Below the pieces are notes generated by a model that saw only the letters and a list, made by a program, of their open reading frames with translations, had not been told where the DNA came from and did no database searches. Both the position numbers and the translations under genes were made by a program. A stretch of DNA of 33,919 nucleotides from IMG/VR virus record IMGVR_UViG_3300027833_000133, positions 1 to 33,919 of that record; one strand, 5' to 3'. Positions 16,963 through 25,199 of this stretch are shown here, one piece after another (the first letter of the stretch is position 1; each line of letters opens with the position of its first letter). The stretch is from a virus.

Positions 16963-16968
16963 TATAAT
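16963..16968 (+). promoter_or_regulatory. Possible promoter -10 before the tailspike gene group
   Basis: Perfect TATAAT in an AT-rich 58-base gap between the last ejection gene and the gene at 16995. No good -35 hexamer is present at 16-18 bases (the region is T-rich), so this is weaker evidence than the capsid promoter. A ribosome site AGGAAATTATT-ATG follows. Confidence 0.4.
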
Positions 16969-16994
16969 CAACCCAATTCAAACAGGAAATTATT

Positions 16995-17267
16995 ATGTCA
17001 AACAATCCATTTAAAGGTGTAGGTAACAACCTTACAGGCGCAGTATTAGATATGCTGCCTATTACTCCACACGATACCAATCTGTTTTCAAATGATGTCG
17101 TAGCTATTGGCCTGTACATCACTGTTGGTGGTGCTGTTAAGTTTACCACTGCTCAGGGTAATGCTCGAACCGTTACTGTTCCAGACAACTTTTACTTGAT
17201 TTGCTCTGCAAAACGAGTGTTTGCTACTGGCACTACTGCAACAGGCATACACGCACTGGTGTCTTAA
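16995..17267 (+). CDS. Small beta-rich virion-associated protein
   Basis: 90 residues. Pattern: DVVAIGLYITVGGAVKFTTA, then RTVTVPDNFYLICSAKRVFA, then TGTTATGIHAL. It resembles a family of small phage proteins of alternating beta strands ending in a Gly-Thr-Thr-Ala turn, which I recall beside tail or fibre genes but cannot name. AGGAAATTATT precedes ATG. The next gene begins at the base after its stop codon, so translation is coupled. Confidence 0.75.
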   Translation: MSNNPFKGVGNNLTGAVLDMLPITPHDTNLFSNDVVAIGLYITVGGAVKFTTAQGNARTVTVPDNFYLICSAKRVFATGTTATGIHALVS

Positions 17268-18053
17268 ATGATTGGCATTGGCGCTACATTATTTAAAAGA
17301 GCAGTCATGGGGAGTCGGGGATTTAGTCCTTCGGCTCTGTTTGCTAATGGGGAAGAGGGTGGCTGGTATGATCCCTCCGATCTGACTACCTTGTTTGAGG
17401 AAGATGGAACTACACCTGCTTCTGTAGATGGCCCAGTTGGGAAGATGCTTGATAAATCTGGAAACGGAAATCACCTGATTCAGACAACAGAAACCAAGTG
17501 TCCCACTCTGAAACTTGCTGGTGGACTTTACTACTTAGAGTTTGATGGCATAGATGACGGATTGCAATCAGCAGCTATTGACTTTACTGGCACTGATAAT
17601 ATGTCTGTTTTTGTAGGCGCTAGGAAAGAGGCTGATGAAGTTGCTGTTATTGCCGAGCTATCAGCAAACCTAGGTAATAATGACGGTGCATTTAGAATGG
17701 CCGCTATTGGGGGTGACACTTGGAGATGGTCATCTAAGGGTACTTCCGTAGTTAATGCTAACTCTAACCAGTATGCGCCTCCAGTAACAAGCGTATTGAC
17801 AGGACTAAGTGATATTAGTGATGACGTTAATACACTTCGAGTTGACGGTGTTGAAAAAAGCTCGCCTACTGCTAACCAAGGAACTGGCAACTATGGAAAC
17901 CACGCTCTTAATGTAGGTGCTAGAGATGACGGTGGCAGTTTAGAACTAGACGGAAGAGTCTACAACCTTATCATAAGAGGCGTTATGTCTAATGCTGATG
18001 AGATTGCATCTGCCGAAAAGTACATTGGAGCTAAAACAGGGGTGTCTATCTAA
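17268..18053 (+). CDS. Concanavalin/LamG-like lectin-fold virion protein
   Basis: 261 residues. The N-terminus FSPSALFANGEEGGWYDPSD, then MLDKSGNGNHLIQTTE, then YYLEFDGIDDGLQSAAIDFT, is the usual opening of phage LamG/concanavalin-A-like jelly-roll proteins. The later SLELDGRVYNLIIRGVMS and ADEIASAEKYIGAKTGV is the typical closing strand and helix. Such proteins are usually adhesins or fibre accessories. It lies directly between a small beta protein and the tailspike group, which supports a receptor-binding accessory role. Confidence 0.8.
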   Translation: MIGIGATLFKRAVMGSRGFSPSALFANGEEGGWYDPSDLTTLFEEDGTTPASVDGPVGKMLDKSGNGNHLIQTTETKCPTLKLAGGLYYLEFDGIDDGLQSAAIDFTGTDNMSVFVGARKEADEVAVIAELSANLGNNDGAFRMAAIGGDTWRWSSKGTSVVNANSNQYAPPVTSVLTGLSDISDDVNTLRVDGVEKSSPTANQGTGNYGNHALNVGARDDGGSLELDGRVYNLIIRGVMSNADEIASAEKYIGAKTGVSI

Positions 18054-18307
18054 TGAGTGTATTTGCAACAATTGTTGTAGCCAACAAAAACCAAGCTGCA
18101 GCCCAGGAATTAACATCTCCAGATATGTTTACTAGCCAGTTTAAAAAGGGGCTTAGGAAATATTGGGTAAGCTCTGGCAATTTTCCTCAAGATTACTTTA
18201 ATGCCCTTAGTGTGAGTGGGCTAATATTTGCTATGGAAACAAATCAAGATGTAAAACCTACTGCGGCAATTGCTGCACTGGGAATGATTAAAGTTATTGA
18301 GGAATAG
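18053..18307 (+). CDS. Small hypothetical protein before the tailspike
   Basis: 84 residues, with mixed helix and strand and no membrane segment (starts MSVFATIVVANKNQAAAQEL). The ATG shares its A with the stop of the lectin-fold gene, and its own stop is 2 bases before the tailspike ATG, so it is locked into this operon. A tail-fibre chaperone or a small virion protein would both fit. No family recognised. Confidence 0.7.
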   Translation: MSVFATIVVANKNQAAAQELTSPDMFTSQFKKGLRKYWVSSGNFPQDYFNALSVSGLIFAMETNQDVKPTAAIAALGMIKVIEE

Positions 18308-18309
18308 CA

Positions 18310-21300
18310 ATGTCCGTTACTGGCGCTACTACCAGAAATGATTATGTTTCATCTTCTGGGCAAACTGTATTTCCCTACACATTCCAGACTCTTCTTGCCT
18401 CAGACATAAAGGTATTAAAGAATGGAGTGGCGCTGACGCTTAACAACGATTACAGCGTGTCTAACGCAGGTGTAGCTGGGGGTGGTAGTATCACCCTCGT
18501 TACTGGAGCATCGGCTGGAGATAGCCTTAGCGTCTTCTTAGCAATGCCTATTGATCGCACTACACAGTATCAAAATGCAGGTGACTTCTTAGCATCCGAT
18601 GTTAATGGCGACTTTGACAAGGGCTACATAGCCATGAATCAGTTGCAGACTGACATTAAAAGATCAATCGGTTTGGATGATGCTGACCCTACCGTTAATA
18701 TGACCCTTCCTTTAAAGTCTGTTAGGGCCAATAAGTATTTGAAGTTTAACGCACTTGGGGCTGTAACTGTATCTGATACAGCCGCAGGCTCCGACACTTC
18801 AGTTGATCTTGGGTTGGCCAATGTAATGGACTATGGCGCTGTTGGTGATGGTGTTGCTGATGATACTCTTGCTGCACGAAACTGTATAGCTTACGCTGTA
18901 GCAAACAGCTTGATTGCATACTTCCCTCCTGGCGATTACAAAATCACAGGCAACATTCTGAACTATCTCAAGCTAGTTGATGGTGGACAATCACCGAAGA
19001 TCGTAGGAGCTGGCAGAGGATTAACGAAGTTTACTGTAGTTGGAGCGCAAACAAACTATTTGTTTATTGCGTATGGTGATACTACTAGCTACGGAAATAC
19101 CTCTCATCCATCAGGGCTTTTGTTGCAGGGCTTTAGTGTTATAGGCGACTACGCAAATACTCAAAACATATTTGACTTAGCAATGCTGAGTTACTTTAGC
19201 TTCGTTGACGTTAATACCTTTCAGTGCAAGGGAACCAGCCTAAGAATGCGTGAGTGCTGGGAAGGAGACGTTTCTGGGTTAAGAGTTGTGCGCAGTGGTG
19301 ATGCCAATGTGTACGCTGTAATTTGTGATTATTACTTTTCTGACAGGAAGGCTGACAGTGCCTGCAACAACATCAACTTTGGTAAGGACTTTCAGTGCGA
19401 GGCATCTGCATGGTCTGCTATGTACTGGGGCCGCAATACTCGTAAGTGTTTGTTCCAAGGAAAGATACACCCCCTCCTAAGCACTACATACACTGTCCCC
19501 GCTTTCGTAATGGATGGATCAACAAACTGTACTGTTATTGGCGCGAACATATCTTGGAAAAATGTTAAGTCACTTCGACTGACCAATGTTAGCGGCTACA
19601 TCCCTAGTGAAAACATTATAACCAACAGCACTATTTCTGGCGGCATTGAGGTAGTAGGCTCTTGTCGTCGAAATACAATCGTGTACAACACTGGCGGTAT
19701 CTCTAAGCAGCAAGATGCGTACATAGCAACATCTGGTCAAACCGTATTTGCATATACTTTCTTGGCTGCCGCTGAGAAGAATATTCTTGTAACAAAGAAT
19801 GGCGAAGAGCTTGTACTTACAACCGATCCTGGAGACCCTAAAGACTACACCTTGTCCGGCATTGGTAATGCAAATGGCGGCAATGTAACTCTTACTGTTG
19901 GCGCAACTACTAGCGACGATGTAGTTGTGAGTCCAGTGGAAGACGAGTTTATAACAATTGCTGGCGGCACTGACAATGTAGTCTTTGGCAACAACCCATC
20001 TGGCGCGGGAATAGAGGTTTCAGCAGCAGCAGGCTTTAACTTTTTACCTGCTAAGTTTTATGGTAGAAGCACTGTAGGAACATTTGAGTCTGTGGATACA
20101 AATGCTAGGGTAGAGTTTAAAGACCCTAACGGTTCCTCGCGTGTTGGGACTCGCTCTAGCAAGTTAATACTAGAGGCAGCTCATACAGGTGATCCTTCAA
20201 ATGCAAAGATTAGCTTTGAAATTGCTGGGTCTGAAGTTGCTAAGATAGACAATAACGGCAACATTACAGCAAACAATCTGCCAGTCAACGTAAAAACTTT
20301 TGGCGCTGTAGGTGATGGGTCAACCAGTGACACTGTTGCAATTACTGCTGCTATAAACTCAGGTGAGTCTTTATACGTCCCTGATGGAACTTTTTATATT
20401 CCAAACTGGAGTACCATCACTCGCTCTACACCACTCAAAATGCAGGGTACTGGAACAATCAAAGGGCTGAACAAGGCCGATACTTTTGTTAATTGTCTAA
20501 GTGACGTAACAATTACTGGCGTTAGGTTTGAGAAGTTTGCTTTTCTTTTCTTTAATGCATTTGGAGAATCAGGCACTGTTGATAGGTTTTCGTTAGATAA
20601 CGTAACTGTTAAAGACTGTGGAGGCGGTATTTCTCTTGAGCGCCCTGTAAACTCTTTCAGCATACAGAACTGTGTGTTCGATACTATTACAGCCAACAAG
20701 CCTGTTCGTGTAGGTAAGAACGATTTAAGCGCACAAGACACTTGGAAAAACTTTACAATTACAGGCAACACATTTAGAAACATCAGCACTGTTTCAGGTA
20801 CTGACTGTAACGTACTTCTTATCTATGGCAGGAACGCTGCTATTTCTAACAATACGTTTGAAACCATAGGTGCGGAAGGTACTTTTGAGTTTTTCAATGG
20901 TGACGGTAGTGACAAGACATTTACTGTAACAGAGAGCGGCCTTAATGAAGGGCAGTGTACCTTGTACCTTATCATTGGTGGCGTAGATGTTGAGCAGATA
21001 AATACTGACGATGCTACGCTTTGGACTCTTGATGGAACTACCCTAACGTTCACTACTGCTCCTGCTTCTGGCACTAACAATATTAAGTTTTATTACGCAG
21101 GGGAATCAGCGGCTATCTACACTAAGGCTCGCTTTGCTACAATCACAGGCAACACAATTTCGGGTATGGGTAAACTTCCCAATGGCAGCACTACACTAAA
21201 TATAAACCAAATCTATGGCATTAACGTCAAGGGTAGAGGCCGTGGCGATGTAGAAAGAGTGAACGGATTTAACGTAACTGTTACTGGTAATATATTAGAA

Positions 21301-22365
21301 GGTGTAAATGGTGCAGGTTCAGGCATTCGTATACAGAATGATTGCGTTAATGTAACTGGCAACAACATTGAAAGATTCCGTTTCGGTATTAACGGCAATA
21401 CAGCAATACATGACGATAGCAACATTACTAGCAACAACATATATCACTGTCAGCAGTATGGCATTAACGTCATTCAGAGTGGTGTGAACTGCATTATACA
21501 AAGCAACAGTATCGCAGGCGTAGACGTAGGCAGTGGAGTGTATGAGCCTCTTGCGGCTATCAGAGTACGAGCGCATTATGATACTAAGAACTACAACATC
21601 TCCAACAACGCTATATCTGGCTGCAAAAAGGGCATTCAGTTAAGCAGTACCGCTGAATCTCGAACTGATTGGACTGCCAGTACCGCTTTTGCTGTAGGAG
21701 CTAAGGTTGTAAACAACAGCATCAATTATAAGTGTACAACAGCAGGAACGTCTGCCTCTAGTGGCGGCCCTACTGGAACAGGAAGTGCAATTACAGACGG
21801 CTCAGTTGTTTGGCAGTATATAATCAGTGCGGCTGAGTTAAGCAATGTATTAATTTCAAACAATGTTTTAGATACCGTTACTAACAATGGCATTGAGTTC
21901 GCATCTTGCAATACTATTACATTGGATAACAACCAGTATGTAGGCGAGGTTGCTAATACTTTTATTCGACCTGTCAATCCTAACCAGAATGTTACAATAA
22001 GAGATAGTCGTACAAAGTCTTTCAACACTGGAACATTGCAAACAATTCAAACTTGGAACACAAGTATTGTTGACCAAGTTGCTAGGATAACAGCTTCCGT
22101 TACAGGCAAGCAAGGTGACGCTGAGTTTGCGGCTTATAAGATTACAGGTTTGTTTAAGGTAGTCAGTGGTACACTCACGCAAGTAGGCAGCACAGTAACT
22201 GAGTACGCTATTACAAGCAGTGGAGCTGCGTCTTGGGATGTGCCAAGTTTTACTTTAAGTGCTGACGATGTGTATCTCAGGGTAAGAGGAACGCAGGTTA
22301 CAGATACCCCTACGCAGTGGTCAGCTAAAACAGAATATGTGTCTACTACAGACGCATTACTTTAA
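18310..22365 (+). CDS. Tailspike with two tandem pectate-lyase-like beta-helix domains
   Basis: 1351 residues, the largest gene. Residues 8-90 are a T7-type fibre attachment module (SSSGQTVFPYTF, then KNGVALTLNNDYSV). A beta-helix opens at 171 with MDYGAVGDGVADDT, the classic pectate_lyase_3 start. A second attachment-like module lies at 469-540 (TSGQTVFAYTF, KNGEELVL). A second beta-helix opens at 660 (VKTFGAVGDGSTSDT). A third related beta module is at about 858-935. A carbohydrate-binding-like repeat at 1121-1171 is shared with the tail tubular protein B. The last ~115 residues look like a trimerising beta domain. Role: receptor binding and probably polysaccharide depolymerisation; catalytic residues cannot be assigned by eye. 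GAGGAATAGCA precedes ATG. Confidence 0.88.
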   Translation: MSVTGATTRNDYVSSSGQTVFPYTFQTLLASDIKVLKNGVALTLNNDYSVSNAGVAGGGSITLVTGASAGDSLSVFLAMPIDRTTQYQNAGDFLASDVNGDFDKGYIAMNQLQTDIKRSIGLDDADPTVNMTLPLKSVRANKYLKFNALGAVTVSDTAAGSDTSVDLGLANVMDYGAVGDGVADDTLAARNCIAYAVANSLIAYFPPGDYKITGNILNYLKLVDGGQSPKIVGAGRGLTKFTVVGAQTNYLFIAYGDTTSYGNTSHPSGLLLQGFSVIGDYANTQNIFDLAMLSYFSFVDVNTFQCKGTSLRMRECWEGDVSGLRVVRSGDANVYAVICDYYFSDRKADSACNNINFGKDFQCEASAWSAMYWGRNTRKCLFQGKIHPLLSTTYTVPAFVMDGSTNCTVIGANISWKNVKSLRLTNVSGYIPSENIITNSTISGGIEVVGSCRRNTIVYNTGGISKQQDAYIATSGQTVFAYTFLAAAEKNILVTKNGEELVLTTDPGDPKDYTLSGIGNANGGNVTLTVGATTSDDVVVSPVEDEFITIAGGTDNVVFGNNPSGAGIEVSAAAGFNFLPAKFYGRSTVGTFESVDTNARVEFKDPNGSSRVGTRSSKLILEAAHTGDPSNAKISFEIAGSEVAKIDNNGNITANNLPVNVKTFGAVGDGSTSDTVAITAAINSGESLYVPDGTFYIPNWSTITRSTPLKMQGTGTIKGLNKADTFVNCLSDVTITGVRFEKFAFLFFNAFGESGTVDRFSLDNVTVKDCGGGISLERPVNSFSIQNCVFDTITANKPVRVGKNDLSAQDTWKNFTITGNTFRNISTVSGTDCNVLLIYGRNAAISNNTFETIGAEGTFEFFNGDGSDKTFTVTESGLNEGQCTLYLIIGGVDVEQINTDDATLWTLDGTTLTFTTAPASGTNNIKFYYAGESAAIYTKARFATITGNTISGMGKLPNGSTTLNINQIYGINVKGRGRGDVERVNGFNVTVTGNILEGVNGAGSGIRIQNDCVNVTGNNIERFRFGINGNTAIHDDSNITSNNIYHCQQYGINVIQSGVNCIIQSNSIAGVDVGSGVYEPLAAIRVRAHYDTKNYNISNNAISGCKKGIQLSSTAESRTDWTASTAFAVGAKVVNNSINYKCTTAGTSASSGGPTGTGSAITDGSVVWQYIISAAELSNVLISNNVLDTVTNNGIEFASCNTITLDNNQYVGEVANTFIRPVNPNQNVTIRDSRTKSFNTGTLQTIQTWNTSIVDQVARITASVTGKQGDAEFAAYKITGLFKVVSGTLTQVGSTVTEYAITSSGAASWDVPSFTLSADDVYLRVRGTQVTDTPTQWSAKTEYVSTTDALL

Positions 22366-22387
22366 TAACTAATCAACGAGAACTATC

Positions 22388-22570
22388 ATGGCAACGGTAA
22401 AAGAAGCACTACTTAAATTAGAAGGACATGAGAGAGAATGCTTAATCAGGTACGTTAATATTGAGCGTAGACTGGATGAAGGCCAGGTTAAATTTAGATC
22501 ACTCCAAACTGCTTTGTGGGGTATCTATCCGTTGATCATTACACTCTTTGTTGTGGGGAAATTCTTTTGA
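22388..22570 (+). CDS. Small XhlA-like lysis-associated membrane protein
   Basis: 60 residues: an N-terminal charged amphipathic helix (EALLKLEGHERECLIRYVNI) and one C-terminal membrane segment (ALWGIYPLIITLFVVGKFF). This layout, directly before the holin, resembles the haemolysin XhlA-like small proteins of phage lysis cassettes. The last bases overlap the TTG start of the holin gene, indicating coupling. It may act as a holin partner or regulator. Confidence 0.8.
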   Translation: MATVKEALLKLEGHERECLIRYVNIERRLDEGQVKFRSLQTALWGIYPLIITLFVVGKFF

Positions 22571-22935
22571 TTGATCTGCTTATAAAGCCTGTTACTAAAC
22601 TCTTAGACAAATGGATACCAGATGCGGACACCAAGCAGAAGATCGCCCATGAGATTGCAACAATGTCTGAACGCCACGCGCAGGAAATCGCACTGGCTCA
22701 GATCGCAGTCAACAAAACAGAAGCAGGAGGCAACTGGTTCCAAGCAGGATGGCGACCAGCTACAGGTTGGGTGTGTGTTGCAGGGTTCGCAGTAAACTTC
22801 CTGATCTCTCCCCTCGCAGCAGCCTTCGGTGTTACAATACCTCAAGCAGATACAGCGGTTATGCTGCCTGTACTGATGGGTATGCTAGGGCTAGGTACAA
22901 TGAGAACTGTTGAAAGGATGAAGAAAGATGGGTGA
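22567..22935 (+). CDS. Holin (three-transmembrane type)
   Basis: 122 residues from the TTG at 22567, chosen because it overlaps the stop of the previous gene and follows a GGGGAAA ribosome site. An upstream ATG at 22516 would add 17 unsupported residues. The N-terminal part is helical and charged. The C-terminal half (FQAGWRPATGWVCVAGFAVN, then FLISPLAAAFG, then AVMLPVLMGMLGLGTMRTVE) has the GWRP motif and hydrophobic segments of the Holin_3TM family. It permeabilises the inner membrane to trigger lysis. Confidence 0.87.
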   Translation: MIDLLIKPVTKLLDKWIPDADTKQKIAHEIATMSERHAQEIALAQIAVNKTEAGGNWFQAGWRPATGWVCVAGFAVNFLISPLAAAFGVTIPQADTAVMLPVLMGMLGLGTMRTVERMKKDG

Positions 22936-23125
22936 TGTAGTTAAGCTAAGGCCAGACCTTGCAGCACTGTGTGAAGAGTATGAGACTCTTATAGTTATAG
23001 GTGTGAACGACGAACAGATACAGATCGTATCTAACTTGGAAGACCCTGACATTCTGTACAGTATGGAAGTTGCTAAGGCAGAGCTAATCAATGCCTACTT
23101 TACTCCTGACTATGAGGTTCACTGA
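22928..23125 (+). CDS. Small hypothetical protein in the lysis cassette
   Basis: 65 residues, acidic and soluble (starts MGDVVKLRPDLAALCEEYET). It overlaps the holin gene by 8 bases, and its stop shares a base with the ATG of the endolysin gene. It has no membrane segment or lipobox, so it does not look like a spanin. Unknown function; a lysis-timing or tail-associated role is only suggested by position. Confidence 0.7.
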   Translation: MGDVVKLRPDLAALCEEYETLIVIGVNDEQIQIVSNLEDPDILYSMEVAKAELINAYFTPDYEVH

Positions 23126-23472
23126 TGCAGATGCAATACTTCGACATCAAAGAGTTTGATTGCCAAGAGACTGGCACTAACGAAATGAGTCCCTTCTTCC
23201 TAGAGAAGCTAGACTACCTGCGTCACCAGTGTGGATTCCCCTTCAAGATTACCAGTGGTTATCGTGATCCATCTCACTCCATCGAGGCTCGTAAGACCAG
23301 ACCTGGCACTCATGCTAGGGGTATTGCTGCTGACATTCAGATCAACAGTGGATCAGAAGGTTATGTGATTGTGCGTGAGGCTATGAAGATGGGGCTAGGC
23401 GGGATAGGTATTGCCAAGAACTTTATCCATGTAGATATGCGTGACACCGTACAGGTTATCTGGACATATTAG
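23125..23472 (+). CDS. Endolysin-type M15 peptidase
   Basis: 115 residues. Zn-peptidase pattern of the M15_3 family: SGYRDP (44-49), H63 in the THARGIAADIQI motif with D70, and FIHVDMR with H102 and D104. It would cut peptide bonds in peptidoglycan stem peptides. There is no signal peptide, so export would need the holin. The gene starts as TGATG with the previous stop, and ends the rightward late operon. Confidence 0.88.
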   Translation: MQMQYFDIKEFDCQETGTNEMSPFFLEKLDYLRHQCGFPFKITSGYRDPSHSIEARKTRPGTHARGIAADIQINSGSEGYVIVREAMKMGLGGIGIAKNFIHVDMRDTVQVIWTY

Positions 23473-23516
23473 TTTACATTTGGCCGGATATAAGGCGCTA
23501 GACTACCCAAATTCTT

Positions 23517-23561
23517 AGCTTAGTAAACCATCTCGTTAAGATACACGGTATGGTATTAGCT
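23517..23561. other. Imperfect inverted repeat between converging operons
   Basis: AGCTTAGTAAACCAT (23517-23531) and ATGGTATTAGCT (23550-23561) can pair with a few unpaired bases. It lies between the end of the lysis operon and the end of the leftward operon, where a bidirectional terminator is expected, but has no good T-tract on either side. The rest of 23473-23563 holds nothing else I can name. Confidence 0.3.
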
Positions 23562-23563
23562 CA

Positions 23564-23908
23564 TCATTGTATTAGACTCTTTTGTTTTTTCTTTTTCTTT
23601 TCTTGCGGTATAGCCTCAATCAAAGATGATCCATGTTCTGATTTAACTTCGCCAGTTCCTAGACCTTCTTTTTCTAGCTCATCTGCAATGTCTTGACCGA
23701 GAGTTTTGCTTTCACCTTTTAGTGAAGCGCCATAAATAACTGCATCATTAAAAAGTTTGATTTGATCTTTGTCGTAACTCATAGCTTTTGCGTCACTAGC
23801 AGAAATCTTTTCTGAAAATGCAACATGGTATTTAAAGTAAGGGTTGTCTTGATAGTCAGTATGAAATTTTTTGATCTCTTTGCTAACTTCTTTTTTCTTG
23901 TCTGGCAT
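23564..23908 (-). CDS. Lys/Glu-rich hypothetical protein with its own promoter
   Basis: 114 residues, very rich in Lys at both ends (PDKKKEVSKEIKKFHTDYQD at the start, EKKKKKQKSLIQ at the end), no Cys, no membrane segment. Family unknown. It is preceded by an extended -10 promoter (23957-23965), and 68 bases separate it from the next upstream gene, unlike the tightly packed operon behind it. The composition differs from its neighbours by eye. It could be a separately acquired cargo gene. Confidence 0.65.
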   Translation of the reverse strand: MPDKKKEVSKEIKKFHTDYQDNPYFKYHVAFSEKISASDAKAMSYDKDQIKLFNDAVIYGASLKGESKTLGQDIADELEKEGLGTGEVKSEHGSSLIEAIPQEKKKKKQKSLIQ

Positions 23909-23956
23909 TAGTCTAATAAACTCTTTCTAGTTTTCTTGGATTCTTTGAATGCCCCG

Positions 23957-23965
23957 ATTATAGCA
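23957..23965 (-). promoter_or_regulatory. Extended -10 promoter for the 114-residue gene
   Basis: Read on the minus strand: TGCTATAAT, a perfect extended -10. The -35 region at 17 bases is poor, as is common for extended -10 promoters. Transcription would start near 23950, about 42 bases before the ATG at 23908. Confidence 0.5.
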
Positions 23966-23976
23966 TATTCAGGTAT

Positions 23977-24186
23977 TTATTTCTCGTTGTATTCCAGCTC
24001 TAACAGCAGCTCACAGTAGTGTATGACCTTCCGTATATCCTCAGCACCATTCTTTTCGCGATGGCGTGTGATGTACTTGATGACGTTACCCTCAATAAAG
24101 CCCAGCTTATTCTTGTAGGTGTACTCGATTGGCTGTATCTCCTGCATATAGTGGCTGCCACCTTCCTGCTTATTTAGGTAGCTCAT
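23977..24186 (-). CDS. DUF3310 family protein (T7 gp1.7-related)
   Basis: 69 residues from the ATG at 24186. The core GGSHYMQEIQPIEYTYKNKL, GFIEGNVIKYITRHREKNGA, EDIRKVIHYCELLLELEY is the typical DUF3310 (SaV-like) domain, almost the whole protein. T7 gp1.7, which carries this domain, is a nucleotide kinase, but this version is only the domain and its activity is unproven. The start was chosen because its A overlaps the stop of the small gene upstream (TAATG) and AGGA lies 9 bases before it. A longer reading from 24234 would overlap that gene. Confidence 0.88.
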   Translation of the reverse strand: MSYLNKQEGGSHYMQEIQPIEYTYKNKLGFIEGNVIKYITRHREKNGAEDIRKVIHYCELLLELEYNEK

Positions 24187-24350
24187 TATGTTAAATCCTG
24201 AAAGGTTAGTGCTTGCCATATCTGTCTGTAGCATCCTACAATTTCATCTCTTTCCTCCCAGCATATTCTAACTGGGATATAAATTGGTGAAACAATCAGG
24301 AGTGCAATTGCCAGACAAAAGAATTTAATTTTTTTATTATTTAGTTTCAT
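24186..24350 (-). CDS. Small membrane protein, 54 residues
   Basis: Reads MKLNNKKIKF followed by a membrane segment (FCLAIALLIVSPIYIPV) and a charged C-terminal tail with Cys30 and Cys40. A strong ribosome site, GAGGA, lies 6 bases before ATG inside the end of the phosphoesterase gene (14-base overlap), and the stop overlaps the DUF3310 start. Tight packing on both sides supports a real gene. Positive charge before the segment suggests N-in topology or a signal anchor. No lipobox. Function unknown. Confidence 0.72.
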   Translation of the reverse strand: MKLNNKKIKFFCLAIALLIVSPIYIPVRICWEERDEIVGCYRQIWQALTFQDLT

Positions 24351-25104
24351 ACTTCTTCCTCAAATAGTTAAGTGACACAGGCATCTCATCACACTGCCCA
24401 TCGTTGACTTCATGTAACATCCACACACCACGCCAGCTACTATTGGTCTGCGCTGTCAGGTAGTCCTCATCGTGTTGGTAGAAGATACCTGCGAACAATC
24501 CAATCATAGGCTTCATGTCTGCTCTGTTGGCAAAGGCTATATCTCTATCTTGAACGTGACCCATCACACAACTCATGTGCTTCTTGGTTAGCATCAGCTT
24601 GGCACTGCTGACTGGCCTACCCATGATACCACTGGTGAAGTAATGCGAGTAAGCTATACCGTCAATCACTACGACATCCAGGAATCCATGTACTTCCCAG
24701 CCCATCTCTTCTAGCATAAGATCATCATAGCCTATGAGACCTTCTAGTTTAGCGTCTGACTCGATTGCTCTGCCAATGCGCTGCTCATGGTTGCCCAATG
24801 TGAAGACAAGTCTAGGGTTCCATCTTTTGTCCTTATTGCGTATCAGTCTTTGCTGCTCTTCGCGGATAGGATCAAGGAACGCTCTCATTCCGTTAATGCC
24901 TGACTCAATATCAGATACATATCGACGACCCTCAAAGGACTTCTTACCTACATCCCAGCTCGAAAGGCTAGGCATATCCCAGTGATCACCGATGTGGATG
25001 ATAACGTCTGGCTTCTTCTCTACTGCATACTGCCCTGCCCACCTCAGATGTGAGTGGTCACTGCCAGGTTTTACCTGCGTGTCAGGGATAATCATGTGCT
25101 TCAT
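24337..25104 (-). CDS. Calcineurin-like metallophosphoesterase
   Basis: 255 residues with the metal-binding series of the superfamily in order: D8 in PDTQ (Gln at position 10 where His is usual), GDHWD (39-43), GNHE (104-107), H154 in YSHYF, and GH at 182-183. Family members hydrolyse phosphodiesters or phosphomonoesters, and in phages occur with nucleotide and DNA metabolism genes. The substrate cannot be read. TGGAG precedes ATG. The gene lies directly downstream of an intrinsic terminator (25118-25140), so its expression may be conditional on read-through. Confidence 0.9.
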   Translation of the reverse strand: MKHMIIPDTQVKPGSDHSHLRWAGQYAVEKKPDVIIHIGDHWDMPSLSSWDVGKKSFEGRRYVSDIESGINGMRAFLDPIREEQQRLIRNKDKRWNPRLVFTLGNHEQRIGRAIESDAKLEGLIGYDDLMLEEMGWEVHGFLDVVVIDGIAYSHYFTSGIMGRPVSSAKLMLTKKHMSCVMGHVQDRDIAFANRADMKPMIGLFAGIFYQHDEDYLTAQTNSSWRGVWMLHEVNDGQCDEMPVSLNYLRKKYETK

Positions 25105-25117
25105 AATCTACTCCATT

Positions 25118-25140
25118 AAAAAAGCCCCCATCAGGAGGCT
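25118..25140 (-). terminator. Rho-independent terminator before the phosphoesterase gene
   Basis: On the minus strand, AGCCTCC pairs with GGGGGCT (one G-U pair) around TGAT, followed by a run of six T. It stands within the leftward operon, 14 bases before the phosphoesterase ATG, so it can act as an internal attenuator. The TGA in the loop is the stop codon of the tiny ORF 25131-25199. Confidence 0.82.
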
Positions 25141-25199
25141 ATGTCTTGGTATGCAATTGCAGCTAGGCCACAGATTACGATGATGATTGCGATGGTCAC
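25131..25199 (-). CDS. Possible 22-residue hydrophobic leader peptide
   Basis: GTG start, peptide M(V)TIAIIIVICGLAAIAYQDIAS, essentially one membrane segment. A GGGGG run precedes the GTG at 7 bases as a possible ribosome site. Its last codons form the left arm of the terminator and its stop lies in the loop, so a ribosome finishing this peptide would cover the hairpin. It could be a true micro-protein, a leader controlling the phosphoesterase, or chance; I rate coding as uncertain. Confidence 0.35.
   Translation of the reverse strand: MTIAIIIVICGLAAIAYQDIAS

Noticed and set aside
20394-20789. 131-codon minus-strand ORF within the tailspike gene, and similar ones at 14163-14564 and 16423-16863
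   Set aside because: Antisense shadows of long coding genes; no ribosome site, and composition mirrors the opposite frame.
23484-23520. tRNA-like or attachment-site-like fragment after the endolysin gene
   Set aside because: A partial inverted repeat (GCTAGA/TCTTAGC) is present but no acceptor, D or T arms can be folded, and no integrase accompanies it.
24186-24350. Rz-type spanin or lipoprotein
   Set aside because: The cysteine in the hydrophobic segment lacks a lipobox context, and the gene is far from, and on the opposite strand to, the lysis cassette.
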